Part shown: piece after piece, positions 61,750 through 64,000 of the stretch
Numbering within the stretch: the stretch's first letter is position 1
Layout: every line of letters starts with the position of its first letter
Source: Anaerolineales bacterium
GTDB taxonomy: Bacteria > Chloroflexota > Anaerolineae > Anaerolineales > Villigracilaceae
Reading direction: 5' to 3'
Length of the DNA stretch: 64,000 nucleotides
Assembly (NCBI GenBank): GCA_014860805.1
Contig: JACZJB010000267.1
Coordinates: 1-64,000, forward strand
The notes under the pieces: generated by a model
The model's database searches: none
What the model was told of the DNA's origin: nothing
The model's input: the letters and a program-made list of their open reading frames with translations, nothing else
Made by a program: the position numbers and the translations under genes

Positions 61750-63729
61750 ATGACACAAAAAGCTGACACACTTTTCACCAACGCCATCGTCCTCACCATG
61801 GATGGCAAATTAAACCAATATGACCCTGGAGCAGTAGTCGTAAAAGGGGATTCGATCATCGCCGTTGGCCCCGAAGCGGAAATAACAAAAGAATATTCAG
61901 CCGATGAAGTTGTTGATTGCAAAGGCAAAGTTCTCATGCCGGGTCTGGTCAACGCGCACACACACGTGCCCATGACCCTCCTGCGCGGCCTCGCCGATGA
62001 CTTGAGACTTGATGTCTGGTTGATGGGCTACATGCTGCCCGTGGAACGTGAATTTGTTTCCCCCGAATTTGTCCGCCTTGGTACGTCACTCGCTTGCTCC
62101 GAACAGATCCGCAGCGGCGTAACCACGTTCAACGACATGTACTTCTTTGAAGATGACATCGCCCAAGCCACCGCAGATGCAGGCATGCGCGCGGTCTGCG
62201 GACAATCCATCATGAAATATCCCGCACCCGATGCGGCGGCCTTTGAAGACTCGCTTGCCTACGCTCGCGAATTCATCAAAAAATGGAAGGGTCACCCGCT
62301 CATCGTCCCTGCCATTGCGCCGCATGCGCCATATTCCACTACACCTGAGATTCTGCGCACTTGCGCTGACATTGCAAAAGAATTCGATGTACCGCTGCAT
62401 ATCCATATTTCTGAAACAGCCTTTGAAGTGGAAACCATGCGCAACGAGCAAGGCATGCCTGTCGTTCCATATGTAAAGAAACAAGGCATCCTTGAAGCCA
62501 AGGTCATTGCCGCGCATTGCGTACACATTGATGTTGGCGAGATAAAAACGCTCCAACACGCAAATGCCGGCGTTTCTCACAACCCATCATCCAACCTCAA
62601 ACTTGCCTCGGGATTTGCACCCGTGCAAAAAATGCTTGAGAACGGTCTCAACGTGGGCATAGGCACAGACGGCCCTGCCTCCAACAATGACCTCGACATG
62701 TTCGAGGAAGTGCGTCTCGCCTCATTCGTCGCAAAGGCATCGTCCAACGACCCAACCGTTGTCCCCGCTGCGACAGCCCTCCTTATGGCTACCCGCATGG
62801 GAGCACAGGCGCTTCATATCGGACATTTGACAGGGTCGCTGGAACCCGGCAAACGCGCAGACCTGATCATTGTCGATACCTCCCCCGTCCACAACTCCCC
62901 TCGCTTCCGCCGTGACCCTCAAAATGCATATGCTCAATTGGTGTTCGCTTCCAAATCCACAGATGTGACGGATGTGATGGTCAATGGGAAGTGGCTCATG
63001 CGCGCCCATGAATTACTCACTTTGAATGAAAAGGAATTGCTGGAACAGGCACGCGTATTGGCGCTAAAGATCGACGCTTTCCTGATCGCACGCGAACAAT
63101 CTGTGCTTTCGAAATTGATCGCGCTTGGCGGTTCGATGGAACAGGAATCATTCGAAGTGCAGGTAAAGGTCAAAGTAACAGAACCAGCTTTATTAGTCCA
63201 GAATATGAAGCGCCCCGAGATCGAGATCACTGCATTCAAACATTATCATCAATACGATGATTATTTCCTCTTCGAAGATCCATCCCAGGGACGGCTGCGC
63301 TTCCGCGAGGATAATCTCATCAACGAAAAAGGTGATGTGGAAAATGTCCGCTCGCGCCTGACCCTGCTTGGGCAGAAGCGCGAAGGAGAGATCGGGCACG
63401 ATGTGCTGCTTTCCCGCAGCCGCTTCCTCGCGCCGGCCGTACATACTTCGCGCTTTTATCGGGAATACTTCAAACCGAAACAGGAAATTTCTGTTGAAAA
63501 AAATCGCCTGCGCTGGCATATCCGCTACAAGAACACAGAGTTCTTTATCAATCTTGATGAAGTAAAGGAACCGCACATGGGAACCTTCCTTGAGATCAAG
63601 AGCCGCACGTGGAGCCGCAACGATGCTGACCTTAAAGCTGAATTGGCAAGCGAGTTGTTGGCCCTGCTTGGCGTGGAAAACGCCGAAGCGGTGACGCAGG
63701 ACTTGATCGAAATATTGACGTCAAAATAA
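61750..63729 (+). CDS. Amidohydrolase (SAH/adenosine deaminase type) fused to a CYTH-like domain
   Basis: 659 residues. Residues 1 to about 440 are a metal-dependent amidohydrolase of the MTA/SAH deaminase group: NAHTHVP (His 70, His 72), HIHISET, AHCVHID and GTDGPASNNDLDM give the metal ligands. Residues about 458-655 look like a CYTH domain: ESFEVQVKVKV (in place of ExExK), RLRFREDN, VRSRLTLLG, LRWHIRYK and FLEIKSRTW. GGAG precedes ATG 61750. The CYTH part suggests a triphosphate or nucleotide substrate. Confidence 0.85.
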   Translation: MTQKADTLFTNAIVLTMDGKLNQYDPGAVVVKGDSIIAVGPEAEITKEYSADEVVDCKGKVLMPGLVNAHTHVPMTLLRGLADDLRLDVWLMGYMLPVEREFVSPEFVRLGTSLACSEQIRSGVTTFNDMYFFEDDIAQATADAGMRAVCGQSIMKYPAPDAAAFEDSLAYAREFIKKWKGHPLIVPAIAPHAPYSTTPEILRTCADIAKEFDVPLHIHISETAFEVETMRNEQGMPVVPYVKKQGILEAKVIAAHCVHIDVGEIKTLQHANAGVSHNPSSNLKLASGFAPVQKMLENGLNVGIGTDGPASNNDLDMFEEVRLASFVAKASSNDPTVVPAATALLMATRMGAQALHIGHLTGSLEPGKRADLIIVDTSPVHNSPRFRRDPQNAYAQLVFASKSTDVTDVMVNGKWLMRAHELLTLNEKELLEQARVLALKIDAFLIAREQSVLSKLIALGGSMEQESFEVQVKVKVTEPALLVQNMKRPEIEITAFKHYHQYDDYFLFEDPSQGRLRFREDNLINEKGDVENVRSRLTLLGQKREGEIGHDVLLSRSRFLAPAVHTSRFYREYFKPKQEISVEKNRLRWHIRYKNTEFFINLDEVKEPHMGTFLEIKSRTWSRNDADLKAELASELLALLGVENAEAVTQDLIEILTSK

Positions 63730-63736
63730 TCACATC

Positions 63737-63775
63737 AAGCTCATTCGAGGGCTAGCCCTCGAATGAGCTTTTTAT
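63737..63775 (+). terminator. Terminator of the amidohydrolase gene
   Basis: AAGCTCATTCGAGGG (63737-63751) and CCCTCGAATGAGCTT (63756-63770), a 15-bp perfect stem with loop CTAG, then TTTTATT. Confidence 0.9.
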
Positions 63776-63779
63776 TAAT

Positions 63780-64000
63780 ATGGATACATTAAAGAAACCA
63801 CTCGCCGTACTTTGTTCGATCCTTTTCATGGTTACAGCCGTGATCGCGCTCTTCCTTTTTAATTTTGACCGAAGAGCTTTTACGGCAGAGACTTATCAAA
63901 AAGCCTTTGCCCGTAACGATTTTTATAACCAGATTCCCGGGTTGATGGCAGACACAATGACATCTTCCAATGCAGATCAAAGCCAGTTTCCTGTTGTAAT
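63780..64000 (+). CDS. Membrane protein, 5' part only
   Basis: The first 73 codons before the window ends. ATG 63780, a transmembrane helix (LAVLCSILFMVTAVIALFLF) at about 8-27 and an outer part starting NFDRRAFTAETYQKAF. Family not recognised; the rest lies outside. Confidence 0.7.
   Translation, partial: MDTLKKPLAVLCSILFMVTAVIALFLFNFDRRAFTAETYQKAFARNDFYNQIPGLMADTMTSSNADQSQFPVV

Overview
The window reads as a chromosomal segment of a Chloroflexota bacterium, most likely class Anaerolineae. This is an inference from character, not from a search. The signs are many secreted or lipid-anchored proteins with Thr/Pro/Ala-rich linkers, a long TPR protein full of PDWL motifs, DUF2905/DUF2721/DUF3054/DUF2255 genes, zinc-less anti-sigma factors, and many intergenic TCATTGCGAG palindromes. 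I see no phage genes, transposases, CRISPR arrays or tRNA genes.

Layout. 1-0.7 kb: end of thpR, then rsfS, which appears to start at CTG. 0.8-10.9 kb (minus strand): lipoprotein, ndk, TPR/PDWL protein, pdp, S51-like peptidase fused to a CysRS-like tail, a peroxiredoxin with an in-frame TGA at its active-site Cys (candidate selenoprotein with a bSECIS-like hairpin), two alpha/beta hydrolases and a family 5 uracil-DNA glycosylase. 10.9-11.7 kb: ECF sigma and anti-sigma pair. 11.9-14.7 kb (minus): queA, DUF2905 and ruvB, preceded by a promoter, three tandem c-di-GMP-I (GEMM) aptamers and a terminator. 14.7-24.6 kb (minus): a seven-gene cluster joining a MacB-like ABC exporter (two ATPases, one with a cyclic-nucleotide-binding domain; an FtsX-type permease; a fusion-protein lipoprotein) to two GAF histidine kinases and a response regulator. 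24.7-30.1 kb (minus): small membrane protein, PBP-like lipoprotein, M20 peptidase, uppP, tgt and an RlmI-like methyltransferase. 30.2-32.3 kb: lipoprotein coupled to a MocR-type regulator that has lost its PLP lysine. 32.4-35.0 kb: small accessory genes. 35.1-39.6 kb: recJ, rhodanese, SDR, PD40 propeller lipoprotein and rnpB. 39.8-46.8 kb (plus): coaE with a GNAT-like tail, the diadenylate cyclase cdaA with its YbbR partner, der, DUF3054, a second ECF sigma/anti-sigma pair and a NUDIX hydrolase. 46.8-52.7 kb: clostripain-like peptidase, xth, a single-domain response regulator, DUF192, a LysM-M23 peptidase and a lone cNMP-binding protein. 52.7-58.4 kb: complete branched-chain amino acid ABC transporter operon (livKHMGF). 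58.4-64 kb: FAD oxidoreductase, CinA-like protein, M14 peptidase, amidohydrolase-CYTH fusion and the start of a membrane protein.

Two observations stand out. The first is the triple c-di-GMP-I riboswitch that leads, through a possible switching terminator, to the ruvB operon. The second is the UGA-containing peroxiredoxin. Several domain fusions and active-site losses (S51-CysRS tail, CoaE-GNAT, amidohydrolase-CYTH, ABC ATPase-cNBD, MocR without lysine, CinA with an eroded C-domain) form a second tier. Second-messenger themes recur: c-di-GMP aptamers, a c-di-AMP cyclase and two cNMP-binding proteins. No c-di-GMP enzyme lies inside the window.
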